Assembly: GCF_000158955.1 (NCBI RefSeq)
Contig: NZ_GG657757.1
Coordinates: forward strand, 5,721,932 to 5,785,931
Source: Streptomyces viridochromogenes DSM 40736
GTDB lineage: Bacteria > Actinomycetota > Actinomycetes > Streptomycetales > Streptomycetaceae
Length of the DNA: 64,000 bases
Reading direction: 5' to 3'
The stretch's first letter is position 1. Every line of letters starts with the position of its first letter. The position numbers and the translations under genes are program-made. Below the pieces are notes generated by a model that made no database searches, was not told the DNA's origin, and worked only from the letters and a program-made list of their open reading frames with translations. Shown here piece by piece: positions 43,581 through 52,773 of the stretch.

Positions 43581-44198
43581 ATGGCCATCGCACCCGGTAA
43601 CGCGCGGCGGGACGGCTCCCATCTGTACCGGTCCATGAGGGATGTCGTGCAGTCGATGGACGACACACTCCCCGGGAAGTTCGAAGTGACCAAGGAAGGA
43701 ATCGTGCACGACATGATGTCGCCGGGGGGACCGCACGAGGTCACGGCCGCGCACGTCAGCCGCCGTCTGGAGAGAGTGATGCCGGACGAGATGCTGGCCC
43801 ACAACGGCACGCCCGACGTGGAGGACGTCCCCGAGGGCATCATGCGGCACCCGGACGTGATGGTGATCGCCTGGGCCGACCTAGACGTCGAAGGTTCGAT
43901 CGACCCCCGTACGGTCGTCGCCGCCGTCGAGATCGTCTCCCGGTCCAACCCGGAGAACGACTGGGTGGGCAAGATGCGCGACTACCCGCTGCTCGGCATT
44001 CCGATCTACGCGATCTTCGATCCTCGTACCGGCAGCGGCGCCGTCTTCACCGACATTCACTCCACTCCGAGCGGCCCTCGCTACGCCGTGCGCAAGAACT
44101 TCGTCTACGGCGAGGACGTCACCATCGGTGAGTGGACCATCTCCACGAGCGGCCTGCCGCGCTACCAGGACGACGAGGTGCTCGACGCAGAGGGGTGA
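43581..44198 (+). CDS. Uma2-family (DUF820) restriction-like endonuclease
   Basis: A 205-residue PD-(D/E)XK-fold protein. The fold's core is PDVMVIAWADLDVEG, then VAAVEIVSRSNPENDWVGKMRDYPLLGIPIYAIFDP, giving the D, E and K positions of the family active site. Such nucleases are spread widely in actinomycetes in multiple solitary copies; their targets are unknown and no partner methylase is present. The ATG at 43581 follows GAGGAGCGAGC. Confidence 0.9.
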   Translation: MAIAPGNARRDGSHLYRSMRDVVQSMDDTLPGKFEVTKEGIVHDMMSPGGPHEVTAAHVSRRLERVMPDEMLAHNGTPDVEDVPEGIMRHPDVMVIAWADLDVEGSIDPRTVVAAVEIVSRSNPENDWVGKMRDYPLLGIPIYAIFDPRTGSGAVFTDIHSTPSGPRYAVRKNFVYGEDVTIGEWTISTSGLPRYQDDEVLDAEG

Positions 44199-44247
44199 CG
44201 GGCCAGGGCGCGACGAACAGCGATCCGGGGCCTCGTAGGCTGGCCCC

Positions 44248-45108
44248 ATGACGGAACTGCCCGACCGGCGTCTTCTCCTGGTGCACGCGCACCCGGACGA
44301 CGAGTCGATCAACAACGGCGCCACCATGGCCAGGTACGCGGCCGAGGGTGCCCACGTCACCCTGGTCACCTGCACCCTGGGGGAGCGCGGCGAGGTCATC
44401 CCGCCCGAGCTCGCCCACCTGACCGGCGCCGCCCTGGGCCGGCACCGCCGCCGCGAGCTCGACGCCGCCATGGCCGAGCTCGGCGTGCAGGACGTCCGCC
44501 TGCTCGGCGGCGCCGGGCGCTACAGCGACTCCGGGATGATGGGCCTGCCCGACAACGACGACCCCGCCTGCTTCTGGCAGGCCGACGTCGACGAGGCCGC
44601 CGCGCACCTCGTCGAGGTGATCCGCGAGGTACGCCCCCAGGTCCTCGTCACCTACGACGACAACGGCGGCTACGGCCACCCCGACCACATCCAGGCCCAC
44701 CGCGTCGCCATGCGCGCCGCCGAGCTGTCCGCCGAGGCCGGATGGAAGATCCCCAAGGTCTACTGGAACCGGGTCCCCCGGTCCGTTGTGGAGCAGTCCT
44801 TCGCCCGGCTCCAGGACGATCTCCCGGGGCTGCCCTTCGCCAAGTCGGCCGCCGTCGACGACGTGCCGGGCGTCGTGGCCGACGAGCGCGTCACCACCGT
44901 CGTCGACGGCACCGCCCACGCCGCCGCCAAGGCCGCCGCGATGCGCGCCCACGCCACCCAGATCACCGTGGCCGAGCCGTACTTCGTGCTGTCCAACGAG
45001 CTCGCCCAGCCGATCCTCACCACGGAGTACTACGAGCTGGTGCGGGGTGAACGGGGCCCCGGGGAGCGGGAGACGGACCTGTTCGCCGGTGTCGAGGAGG
45101 CCTCGTGA
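44248..45108 (+). CDS. mshB: N-acetyl-1-D-myo-inosityl-2-amino-2-deoxy-glucopyranoside deacetylase
   Basis: A 286-residue zinc deacetylase of mycothiol synthesis, converting GlcNAc-Ins to GlcN-Ins. Zinc ligands are in HAHPDDESINNG near residues 12-23 and the later GHPDHIQAHRVA segment. Mycothiol is the main low-molecular-weight thiol of actinomycetes. The gene overlaps the next by four bases (GTGA), a pairing conserved from mycobacteria (Rv1170-Rv1171). Confidence 0.96.
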   Translation: MTELPDRRLLLVHAHPDDESINNGATMARYAAEGAHVTLVTCTLGERGEVIPPELAHLTGAALGRHRRRELDAAMAELGVQDVRLLGGAGRYSDSGMMGLPDNDDPACFWQADVDEAAAHLVEVIREVRPQVLVTYDDNGGYGHPDHIQAHRVAMRAAELSAEAGWKIPKVYWNRVPRSVVEQSFARLQDDLPGLPFAKSAAVDDVPGVVADERVTTVVDGTAHAAAKAAAMRAHATQITVAEPYFVLSNELAQPILTTEYYELVRGERGPGERETDLFAGVEEAS

Positions 45109-45515
45109 ACGACCGGAGCCCGATGCTCGCCCAGCCGTTGCGGCCGCCGTCCGTCGGACGGGTCGCCGCCTTCCTGGGACTGTTCCTGCTCGGTGCCGTG
45201 GTCGGCACGGCCGGGGCGCTGGTGCAGCCCGGGTGGTTCCCGGGCGGACTGCTGCTCGCGCTCGCCGGTGAGGCCGGTCTCGTCCTCGGTGCCGCGCGCC
45301 TCACCCGCAGCCGGGTCGGAGGCGTCGCGGCCGCCGGAGGCTGGATGCTCGCCGTCATCCTGCTCACCGCCAGCCGCCCCGAGGGAGACTTCCTCTTCGC
45401 CGCGGGAAGCGGCTCCTACCTCTTCCTGCTCGGCGGCATCGCCGTGGCTGTGATGTGTGCCACCCTCGGTCCGGGGCGGCAACCGGACGGCGATCCCGTC
45501 CGACTTCGCAAGTGA
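45105..45515 (+). CDS. DUF6113 membrane protein, mshB partner
   Basis: A 136-residue integral membrane protein with four predicted helices, starting at an overlapping GTG. It is the conserved small membrane protein following mshB in actinobacteria. No catalytic residues; function unknown. Confidence 0.82.
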   Translation: MNDRSPMLAQPLRPPSVGRVAAFLGLFLLGAVVGTAGALVQPGWFPGGLLLALAGEAGLVLGAARLTRSRVGGVAAAGGWMLAVILLTASRPEGDFLFAAGSGSYLFLLGGIAVAVMCATLGPGRQPDGDPVRLRK

Positions 45516-45671
45516 CGTACCACTTCGCCAGAACGTGGGCGTGGGGGTCCGGTGTGGGTTTCCCCAGCGGTCACGGGATACGGGCGAGAAGTGGCCAGTA
45601 TGGTGGTGCGCGCCGCCGAGCTGCCCGCGTGAGGTTGTGACGGGCGGCGGAGCCAACCGGGAGAACCTGCC

Positions 45672-48162
45672 TTGAGTCGTGAAACTGACACTCCGTCCTC
45701 CGGGCCCAACGGGCGCGGCGGAGCCGCCTACCCGTCGGGTACGCCGCCGTACGGGACCCCGACGGTCTCCGACGCCGGTGCGGACGCGGCCCGTTCGGCC
45801 ACGCGGCCGGAGGAACGCAAGACCGAGACCACGCTGACGACCCGGATCCGGATCAACATCCCCGGGTCGCGGCCCATTCCGCCGGTGGTGGTGCGCAAGC
45901 CCGTCACGGGGGCGCAGGGCGCGGACGACACCGGGGCCGGCGCGGGTGCGCGGCCCGGCGACGAAGCGACGGCGCCAGGTGCCGCCACGCCCACGGGCGC
46001 GGGCGCGGCCGAGCCCGCCGCCGATCCCGCCCGGCCCGGGGACGACAAGCCCACCAGCGACTGGTTCGCGCCCCGCAAGTCCGGCTCGGGCAAGCCGGGC
46101 CAGGGGAGTGGCTCCACCAACGGTGCCGGGCTGCCAGGCGCTTCGGGCCCCGCGGCGGGCGGTTCCGGAGCGGGCGGACCTGGTTCGGCCGCTCCCGGTA
46201 CCGGTGCGTCGGGTGCCGGGCGACCGGGCGGCGTGGTCGGCTCCATGAGTGCTCCGGGCGGTTCCCGGCCCGGCTCCACCAACGGCTCCGGGCTGCCGGG
46301 CGGTGCGACCGGCGGACCCGTCGCGCCCGGGCACGGCGGGGGTACCGGCTCCTTCGACGTCACCGAGGCACTCGCGGCGGGCCCGCTGGGCAACGGTTCG
46401 CGTCCCGCCCCGGGCAGTGGCGAACCGCGCCGCGACGACCTGCCGTTCTTCTCGGAGAACGACCGAGGGCAGAACGGGCAGAGCGGACAAGGCGCCTACG
46501 GTGGTCAGGGGGGCCCTGGCGCTCCCGACGGCGCCGGTGGGCCCGGCGGCCGCGGCGGGCAGGGCACCCCGGGCCCGGCGGGCCCGACCGGCGGGCCGGT
46601 CACCGGGGACGGCCCGATGTTCCCACCGTCAGGCGGACCGGGCGGACCCGGCGGACCCGGTGCTTTCCACGACTCCGGCAGGCCGGGTGGCCCCGGTGGC
46701 CCCGGCGGTATCGACGCGCCCGGTCGCCCGGGCGGTCCCGGTGACCCCGGCGGCTTTCAGCGACCCCGGCCGCCCCGGCGGCCCCGGCGCGCCCTCCGGC
46801 CCCGGAGCCGTAGGCGGCCCCGGCCCGAGGAGCGGCGGCCCCGGTGGTCCTGGTGGCCCCGGCCCGAGGAACGGCGCCCCAGGAGGCCCCCCGGGCCCGC
46901 GCAACACCGCTTCTCCCGGCGCACCCGCCACCCCCGGCGCCCCGGGTCACGGCCCCGGTGGCGGTCTGAGCGACGACACCGCCATCCTCACCCCGCAGAA
47001 GCCGGCCCCCGAACCTCCGGAGGGCCAGGGCTACGGCGGTGCCCGCCACGACAACGTCTCCGGGCACACCGTCACCAGCGGCATCCCCGTCGTACCGCCC
47101 GGCGCGGCCTCGCCGTACGGCCCGGGCGCGCCCGGCGACGGCCCGGTGCCCCACGCGGCCCCGAAGCTGCCCGAGCCGGTCTCCCCGCCCCCGGCCGGTT
47201 CCTCGAAGGCGCCGAAGAAGAAGGGGCGCAACAAGCTGGTGCTGCTCGCCGTCGGTCTGGTGGTCGTCGCCGGTGGCGTCTACGGCGCCGGGCTGCTGAT
47301 GAACCGCACCGACGTGCCCAAGGGCACCAGTGTGCTCGGCGTCGACATCGGCGGCACCACCCGTGACGGCGCGGTCAAGAAGCTCGACGAGGCCTTCGAC
47401 ACCAACGCCGGCAAGCCGCTCAAGCTGTCGGTGGAGGGCAAGACCGTGTCCCTCGACCCGGACAAGGCCGGACTCCAGTTCGACATGGACGCCACGGCCG
47501 ACGCGGCGGCGAAGAGCGACTACAACCCGGTCTCCGTGATCGGCTCGCTCTTCGGCAACCACCGTGTCGTCACGCCGGTCATGCCCGTGGACGAGGAGAA
47601 GCTGCACGCGTCCCTGGAGGGTGCCTCCGGCGGCGCCGGCTCGGCGTCCGACGGCACCATCAAGTTCCAGGGCGGCAAGGCCGTCGCCGTGTACGGCAAG
47701 GCGGGCAAGGGCATCGACGTCGCCAAGTCGACCGCGGCGATCGAGGAGGCGTACCGCACGCAGGTGGAGACGGGCACGGCCGGGAAGGTGAACCTCCCGA
47801 CCACCACCCGGCAGCCGACCGTCTCGAACGCCGAGGTCGACCGGGTGCTGAAGGACTTCGCGCAGCCCGCGATGTCGGCCAAGGCCATCGTGCAGACCGA
47901 CGCGGCGCACAGCATCCCGTTCGGATCGCTGTCGCTGCCGAAGATCCTCGGATTCAAGGCCGTGGGCGGCAAGCTCGTGGAGACGTACGACCTGGAAGCG
48001 CTCAAGGAGGCGTACGGCACGACCTTCGACGGCGTGCAGATCCAGACCGCCACCGGGAAGCGTGACGTGCTGCCGCAGGACGTCGTCTCCGCACTGCGCA
48101 AGGCGCTGCGCGGCAAGACGACGGCGGAGCGCACCGCGGTCATCGACACCAGCCCGAACTGA
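45672..48162 (+). pseudogene. Pro/Gly-rich peptidoglycan-binding protein, frameshifted
   Basis: Frame 1 starts at TTG (45672, after GGGAGAACC) and gives about 360 residues of Gly/Pro-rich low-complexity sequence. At a TTT run (46755-46757) the reading passes, by one extra base, into the frame that carries the rest: more GPG repeats, a Lys-rich KAPKKKGRNK, one membrane helix (about 47235-47300) and an extracellular domain with two copies of the PG_binding_4 fold (LKLSVEGKTVSLDPDKAGLQFD). Removing one T gives an intact 829-residue protein. Domain architecture is that of actinobacterial YkuD/VanW-related envelope proteins without a catalytic domain. A true mutation and sequence error are both possible. 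Confidence 0.8.
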
Positions 48163-48169
48163 TCGCCGC

Positions 48170-48220
48170 CCGTGACGACGAAGCCCCTGCCCGGATCGGG
48201 CGGGGGCTTCGTCGTCACGG
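48170..48220 (+). terminator. Intrinsic terminator
   Basis: A stem of about 23 bp (48170-48192 with 48198-48220) with one T-G pair, over a GATC-containing loop, right after the peptidoglycan-binding gene. Confidence 0.93.
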
Positions 48221-48333
48221 GCGTGCGGCTGTCCCGGACGCGGTGCCGGGCGACCCCGGCATGACACCTGTCATGCGGCAGTCCGGACGCCCGACACTGC
48301 CCCCGCCGGCGCCCCCGAAGCCACCATGACCGC

Positions 48334-49245
48334 ATGACAACGACAGCCTCGGTGGTCGCCTTCGACCAGGTGAGCAAGGCGTACGGCACCGTCCGGGCCG
48401 TGGACGGACTGACCCTCGACCTCAGCCCCGGTGAGACGGTGGCGCTGCTGGGCCCCAACGGCGCCGGCAAGTCCACCACCCTCGACCTGCTCCTCGGCCT
48501 CAAGAACCCGGACCGCGGCACGGTCCGCCTGTTCGGCACCAGCCCCCGGGACGCCATCGTCGCCGGGCGGGTGGGAGCCATGCTGCAGAGCGGCGGGCTG
48601 ATGGACGAGGTCACCGTCGCCGAACTGGTGCGGCTCGCCTGCGACCTGCACCCGAAGCCGTACCGGCCCTCCGAGGTGCTGTCCCGCGCGGGCATCGCGC
48701 AGATCGCCGACCGCAAGGTCGACAAGCTCTCCGGCGGCCAGGCCCAGCGCGTCCGCTTCGCCCTCGCCACCGCCGGCGACAGCGACCTCATCGTCCTGGA
48801 CGAGCCCACCACCGGTATGGACGTCACCACCCGCCGGGCCTTCTGGGCCACCATGCGCGAGCAGGCCGACCAGGGCCGGACCGTGCTGTTCGCCACCCAC
48901 TACCTCGAAGAGGCCGACGCCGTCGCCGACCGGGTCCTGGTCCTGCACCGCGGCCGGCTCCTCGCCGACGGCACCGCCGCCGAGATCAAGGCGAAGGCGG
49001 GCGCCCGCCGCATCTCCTTCGACCTGGCGGACACCGTCGACGAGGACGCCCTGCGCGGCCTGCCCTTCCTGACCTCCCTGGCCGTCTCCGGCCGGACCGT
49101 CCGCATCCAGTCCTCCGACGCCGACGCCACCGTCCACGCCCTGTACGGCCTCGGCGTCTTCCCGAGGAACCTCGAAGTCGCCGGGCTCGGCCTGGAGCAG
49201 GCCTTCGTGGCCATCACCACCGCCGAGGAGGCGACGTCCAAGTGA
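48334..49245 (+). CDS. ABC exporter ATP-binding protein (daunorubicin-resistance type)
   Basis: A 303-residue ATPase: Walker A GPNGAGKST near 41-49, signature LSGGQAQRVRFALAT, Walker B LIVLDEPTTGMD, H-loop LFATHYLEEAD. The C-terminal region is of the DrrA type. It overlaps the permease by four bases. With the downstream permease, kinase and response regulator it forms a self-contained module that likely exports and senses a cell-envelope-active compound. Confidence 0.93.
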   Translation: MTTTASVVAFDQVSKAYGTVRAVDGLTLDLSPGETVALLGPNGAGKSTTLDLLLGLKNPDRGTVRLFGTSPRDAIVAGRVGAMLQSGGLMDEVTVAELVRLACDLHPKPYRPSEVLSRAGIAQIADRKVDKLSGGQAQRVRFALATAGDSDLIVLDEPTTGMDVTTRRAFWATMREQADQGRTVLFATHYLEEADAVADRVLVLHRGRLLADGTAAEIKAKAGARRISFDLADTVDEDALRGLPFLTSLAVSGRTVRIQSSDADATVHALYGLGVFPRNLEVAGLGLEQAFVAITTAEEATSK

Positions 49246-49982
49246 ACGGCCTGATCAAGCTGGAACTCGCGCGCGCCCTGCGCAACCGCAAGTTCCTGTT
49301 CTTCTCCGTGATCTACCCGGCACTGCTGTTCCTGATCATCGCGGGCAACGCCGACAGCACCACCGAGGTCCCCGGCAGCGCCCTGACCCTGCCGACCTAC
49401 ATGATGGTCTCCATGGCCTCCTTCGGTGCCCTCACGGCCGTCCTCATGGGCAACAGCGAGCGCATCGCCAAGGAGCGCGAGGGCGGCTGGGTGCGGCAAC
49501 TGCGCCTGACCACCCTGCCGGGCCGTGGGTACGTCCTCGCCAAGACCGCGAGCGCCGCCGTCGTCAGCCTGCCGTCCATCGTCATCGTCTTCGTCGTCGC
49601 GGCGGCCGTGAAGGACGTGACCCTGGACCCCTGGCAGTGGCTCGCCCTCACCGGCGCGATCTGGGCCGGCAGCCTGGTCTTCGCCGCGCTCGGCGTGGCC
49701 CTCGGCTACCTGGCGAGCGGAGACGCGGTCCGCCCGATCACGATGATCACCTACTTCGGCCTGTCGATGCTCGGCGGCCTGTGGATGCCGACGACGACGT
49801 TCCCCGACTGGCTCCAGAACATCGCCAAGTGGCTGCCCACGCACGCGTACGCTGCCCTGGGGCAGGCCATCGAGCAGAGCCGCGCCCCACACGTCCAGGA
49901 CCTCGCGGTCCTCGTCGTGTCCTTCGCCCTGTTCGCGGGCGGCGCGGCCTGGCTGTACCGGAAGGACACCTTGAAGGCGTGA
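49242..49982 (+). CDS. ABC-2 type exporter permease
   Basis: A 246-residue ABC-2 membrane protein with six hydrophobic helices and the LVFAALGVALGYLA-type signature helix; the polar loop KEREGGWVRQLRLTTLPGRGYVLAK precedes helix 3. It pairs with the preceding ATPase. Its stop overlaps the kinase start by four bases. Confidence 0.93.
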   Translation: MNGLIKLELARALRNRKFLFFSVIYPALLFLIIAGNADSTTEVPGSALTLPTYMMVSMASFGALTAVLMGNSERIAKEREGGWVRQLRLTTLPGRGYVLAKTASAAVVSLPSIVIVFVVAAAVKDVTLDPWQWLALTGAIWAGSLVFAALGVALGYLASGDAVRPITMITYFGLSMLGGLWMPTTTFPDWLQNIAKWLPTHAYAALGQAIEQSRAPHVQDLAVLVVSFALFAGGAAWLYRKDTLKA

Positions 49983-51142
49983 GCGGCGTGAGGATCGGTA
50001 TCGGGCAGCGCCCGGTCAACCGCAAGCAGCGGGCGGTGAAGTCGCTGTGGACCGGCATCTGGCTGGTCTACCTGAGCGCACCCGTCACCGACCTGCTGCA
50101 CGGCGGCCACAGCACGGGGGTGAGCATCCTCGGCTGGCTCGGCCTGGCCGCTTTCGTCGCCTGGTACATGGCGCTGGTCTTCCGCACCGGCCGGGGCGAG
50201 CGCGACGGCCTGGTGCTCGGCTCCCTCGGAGTCCTCGCGGCCCAGTCCACGCTCCTCGCCCTCACCCTGGGCCGCGAGTGGCTGGTGCTCTTCGTGTACG
50301 TCTCGATCGCGTCCGGGGCGGCCCTGCCGCTGCGTATGGCGCGCTGGACGATCCCGGCCGCGTGCGCGCTGCTGACCGCCGTGGCGCTCGCGGTGCCGGG
50401 CGGTCACTCCTTCCTGGGCGGCCTGCTCATCCCGGCCCTGCTCGGCGGCTTCGCGATGACCGGCGTACGCGAACTCGTCCGGACGACCATCGCGCTGCGG
50501 GAGGCCCGCGCCACCGTCGCCCAGCTCGCCGCCAACGAGGAACGCCTGCGCCTGGCCAGGGACCTGCACGACCTGCTCGGCCACTCGCTCTCCCTGATCA
50601 CCCTCAAGAGCGAGCTGGCCGGCCGGATGCTCCCCGACCACCCCGGCAAGGCCGCCCAGCAGGTCGCCGACATCGAACAGGTCAGCCGGCAGGCCCTGGT
50701 CGACGTCCGCGAGGCCGTCACCGGCTACCGCCGCCCCCGGATGAGCGGCGAACTCGCCGGTGCCCGGGTCGCCCTCACCGCGGCCGGCGTCACCGCCGAG
50801 CTGCCCGCCGACACCGACCTCGCCGATGTCCCCGAGGAGAGCGAGTCCGCCCTGGCCTGGGCGCTGCGCGAGGCGGTCACCAACGTCGTACGGCACAGCG
50901 GGGCCCGCCGCTGCACGGTCGAGCTGCTGCGCCGCCAGACCCTCGACGGCCCCGTGCTCGAACTCACCGTCGAGGACAACGGCTCGGGCGGCCGGGGCGG
51001 CCACGGCAACGGCCTCACGGGCCTCACCGAACGCCTGACGAAGGCGGGCGGCACCCTGGAGGCGGCTCCGTACAAGCACGGCTTCCGCCTGGTCGCCCGC
51101 GTGCCCACGGCCGGACCGGCGGACGTAGGATCCCCGGCATGA
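49979..51142 (+). CDS. DesK-like sensor histidine kinase
   Basis: A 387-residue kinase. About five hydrophobic helices fill residues 20-150 with almost no extracellular sensor, then the HisKA_3 region LARDLHDLLGHSLSLITLKSELA with the phosphorylated His, and an HATPase with AVTNVVRHSGARRC (N box) and DNGSGGRGGHGNGLTGL (G box). The intramembrane-sensing layout matches kinases that watch their cognate exporter or membrane state. The GTG at 49979 gives the four-base overlap. Confidence 0.94.
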   Translation: MSGVRIGIGQRPVNRKQRAVKSLWTGIWLVYLSAPVTDLLHGGHSTGVSILGWLGLAAFVAWYMALVFRTGRGERDGLVLGSLGVLAAQSTLLALTLGREWLVLFVYVSIASGAALPLRMARWTIPAACALLTAVALAVPGGHSFLGGLLIPALLGGFAMTGVRELVRTTIALREARATVAQLAANEERLRLARDLHDLLGHSLSLITLKSELAGRMLPDHPGKAAQQVADIEQVSRQALVDVREAVTGYRRPRMSGELAGARVALTAAGVTAELPADTDLADVPEESESALAWALREAVTNVVRHSGARRCTVELLRRQTLDGPVLELTVEDNGSGGRGGHGNGLTGLTERLTKAGGTLEAAPYKHGFRLVARVPTAGPADVGSPA

Positions 51143-51753
51143 GCCGCACGATCAAGGTCCTGCTCGCCGAGGACCAGTCGATGGTCCGCGAGGCCCTGGC
51201 CGCCCTGCTCGGCCTGGAGGAGGACATCGAGGTCGTCGCCCAGGTGGCCCGCGGCGACGAGGTCCTTCCGGCGGCCCGCGCGCACTCCGTCGACGTGGCC
51301 CTCCTGGACATCGAGATGCCCGGCGCGACGGGCATAGAGGCCGCGGCCCTGCTGCACGCCGAACTCCCGGCCGTGAAGCTGGTCATCCTCACCACCTTCG
51401 GCCGCCCCGGCTACCTCCGCAGCGCCATGGAGTCCGGCGCCGACGCCTTCCTGGTCAAGGACGCCCCCGCCGCCCAGCTCGCCGAAGCGGTCCGCAAGGT
51501 CCTCACCGGCGAACGCGTCATCGACCCCACCCTCGCGGCGGCGGCCCTGGCGGAGGGCGCCAACCCGCTGACGGACCGGGAACGAGAAGTCCTGCGAGCG
51601 GCCTCCGACGGCTCCACGAACGCGGAACTGGCAACGGCCCTGCACCTCTCCCAGGGCACGGTCCGCAACTACCTCAGCACAGCCATCCAGAAACTGGCGG
51701 TCCGCAACCGGGCGGAGGCGGTCCGGGTGGCCCGCGAAAAGGGCTGGTTGTAG
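51139..51753 (+). CDS. NarL/LuxR-family response regulator (DesR-like)
   Basis: A 204-residue regulator: receiver domain with LLAEDQSMVREALAALL and the phospho-acceptor Asp in VALLDIEMPG, then the LuxR-type helix-turn-helix LTDREREVLRAASDGSTNAELATALHLSQGTVRNYLSTAIQKLAVRNRAEA. It overlaps the kinase by four bases (ATGA) and probably activates the exporter operon when the kinase is active. Confidence 0.95.
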   Translation: MSRTIKVLLAEDQSMVREALAALLGLEEDIEVVAQVARGDEVLPAARAHSVDVALLDIEMPGATGIEAAALLHAELPAVKLVILTTFGRPGYLRSAMESGADAFLVKDAPAAQLAEAVRKVLTGERVIDPTLAAAALAEGANPLTDREREVLRAASDGSTNAELATALHLSQGTVRNYLSTAIQKLAVRNRAEAVRVAREKGWL

Positions 51754-51759
51754 TACGGG

Positions 51760-51835
51760 CCCCAAAGGGGCGCGGGTCTGTGTCGATATGCGGCTCCGCC
51801 GCGTGAGCGCGATCAACCACGACAAGCCCGCACAC
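51760..51835. repeat. Dispersed intergenic element, copy 2
   Basis: GCCCC-AAA-GGGGC hairpin (51760-51772) leading into GGGGCGCGGGTCTG, then GATATGCGGCTCCGCCGCGT with its own GCGGC-TCC-GCCGC hairpin and GCGCGATCAACCACGAC...CCCGCA. It fills the space between the convergent response-regulator and SirB1-like genes. Confidence 0.75.
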
Positions 51836-51865
51836 TCACACCACGCGAAGCCCTACGGCGAGAGG

Positions 51866-52738
51866 TCAGTTCAACATCGCCCGGGCCGCCGAAGCCTCCC
51901 CCCGCACCCGCTCCGAGGCCGCCTCATCCACCGCCGATACGACGTCCGCATACGCCTCCAACTCCACGGCACCGCCGACGAAATCCCCCCGCTGAACGAG
52001 CAACTGCGCCCGCTCGTACCGCAACCGCGCCGGATGCGACGGCAACAGCAGCGACAACTCGACCGCCCACAACGCAACGTCCGACCGCTCCGGCCGAGCC
52101 ACCGCCCACGCCCGCACGTTGTTCAGGATCCGCAGCACCACGTCCAGCGGATCGGCCGGCCGCAACATCGCCGGATCCAGCCGCGCCCCGGTCGCCCCCA
52201 CGACGAGCAACTCGGCGTCCGCCCCGGTCAGCACCCGCCCACCGTCGAACGGATCGGCGAGCACCTGCTCCGCACCGGACCCGAACCCGACCACGAAGTG
52301 CCCCGGCAGAGCCACCCCGCACACCGGCGCACCGGCCCGCCGGGCCACCTCCATCCACACCACGGACAGCAGAATCGGCAACCCCCTCCGTCGCACCAGC
52401 ACCTCGTGCAACAGCGAGGACTCCAGCCGCTGGTAGTCGGCCGGGGTGCCGTGGAACCCCGTGCGCTCACCGAGCAGCTCCCGCAGGGCGACGGCCCACG
52501 CGCGCGGCCCTCCGGGCCGGTGCGGCAGCAGCCCGGCCAGCCGGTCGAGCTCGACCTGCGCTTCGTCCAGGCCGCCCTCGTCCAGCTCCCGGTCCGCCTC
52601 CGCGCCCACCAGCAGGCACAGCGTCGACAGATCGGGCCGCTCGGACCGGGCCTCTTCGGAGAACCTCCGCCGCAGCTCGGCGGAACGCTCCGGGGAGGGG
52701 GGATACGGGGGACGCATAGCTGGCTCGTGCCCTCTCAC
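51866..52738 (-). CDS. SirB1-like transglutaminase-fold/TPR protein
   Basis: A 290-residue protein of the SirB1 family: an N-terminal helical half, a transglutaminase-like fold around LLHEVLVRRRGLPILLSVVWMEVARRAGAPVCGVALPGHFVVGF, and a TPR-like C terminus (ARLRYERAQLLVQRGDFVGGAVELEAYA). The Cys of VCGV and His of GHF could belong to the fold's catalytic set, although most SirB1 proteins are not known to be enzymes. Start GTG 52738 or ATG 52717; neither has a strong ribosome binding site. Confidence 0.85.
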   Translation of the reverse strand: MRGHEPAMRPPYPPSPERSAELRRRFSEEARSERPDLSTLCLLVGAEADRELDEGGLDEAQVELDRLAGLLPHRPGGPRAWAVALRELLGERTGFHGTPADYQRLESSLLHEVLVRRRGLPILLSVVWMEVARRAGAPVCGVALPGHFVVGFGSGAEQVLADPFDGGRVLTGADAELLVVGATGARLDPAMLRPADPLDVVLRILNNVRAWAVARPERSDVALWAVELSLLLPSHPARLRYERAQLLVQRGDFVGGAVELEAYADVVSAVDEAASERVRGEASAARAMLN

Positions 52739-52773
52739 AACGTTCCGTCATCGCGATCCGACATCGCGATCAG

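Noticed and set aside
43581..44198. Uma2 nuclease plus HTH gene as a restriction or defence system
   Set aside because: No methylase, ATPase or other effector; Uma2 genes are common as singletons in actinomycetes.
45672..47366. Single 564-residue Gly/Pro-rich protein in the first frame
   Set aside because: After 46757 the frame becomes Arg-rich nonsense while the other frame carries a membrane helix and peptidoglycan-binding domain; frameshift explains it better.
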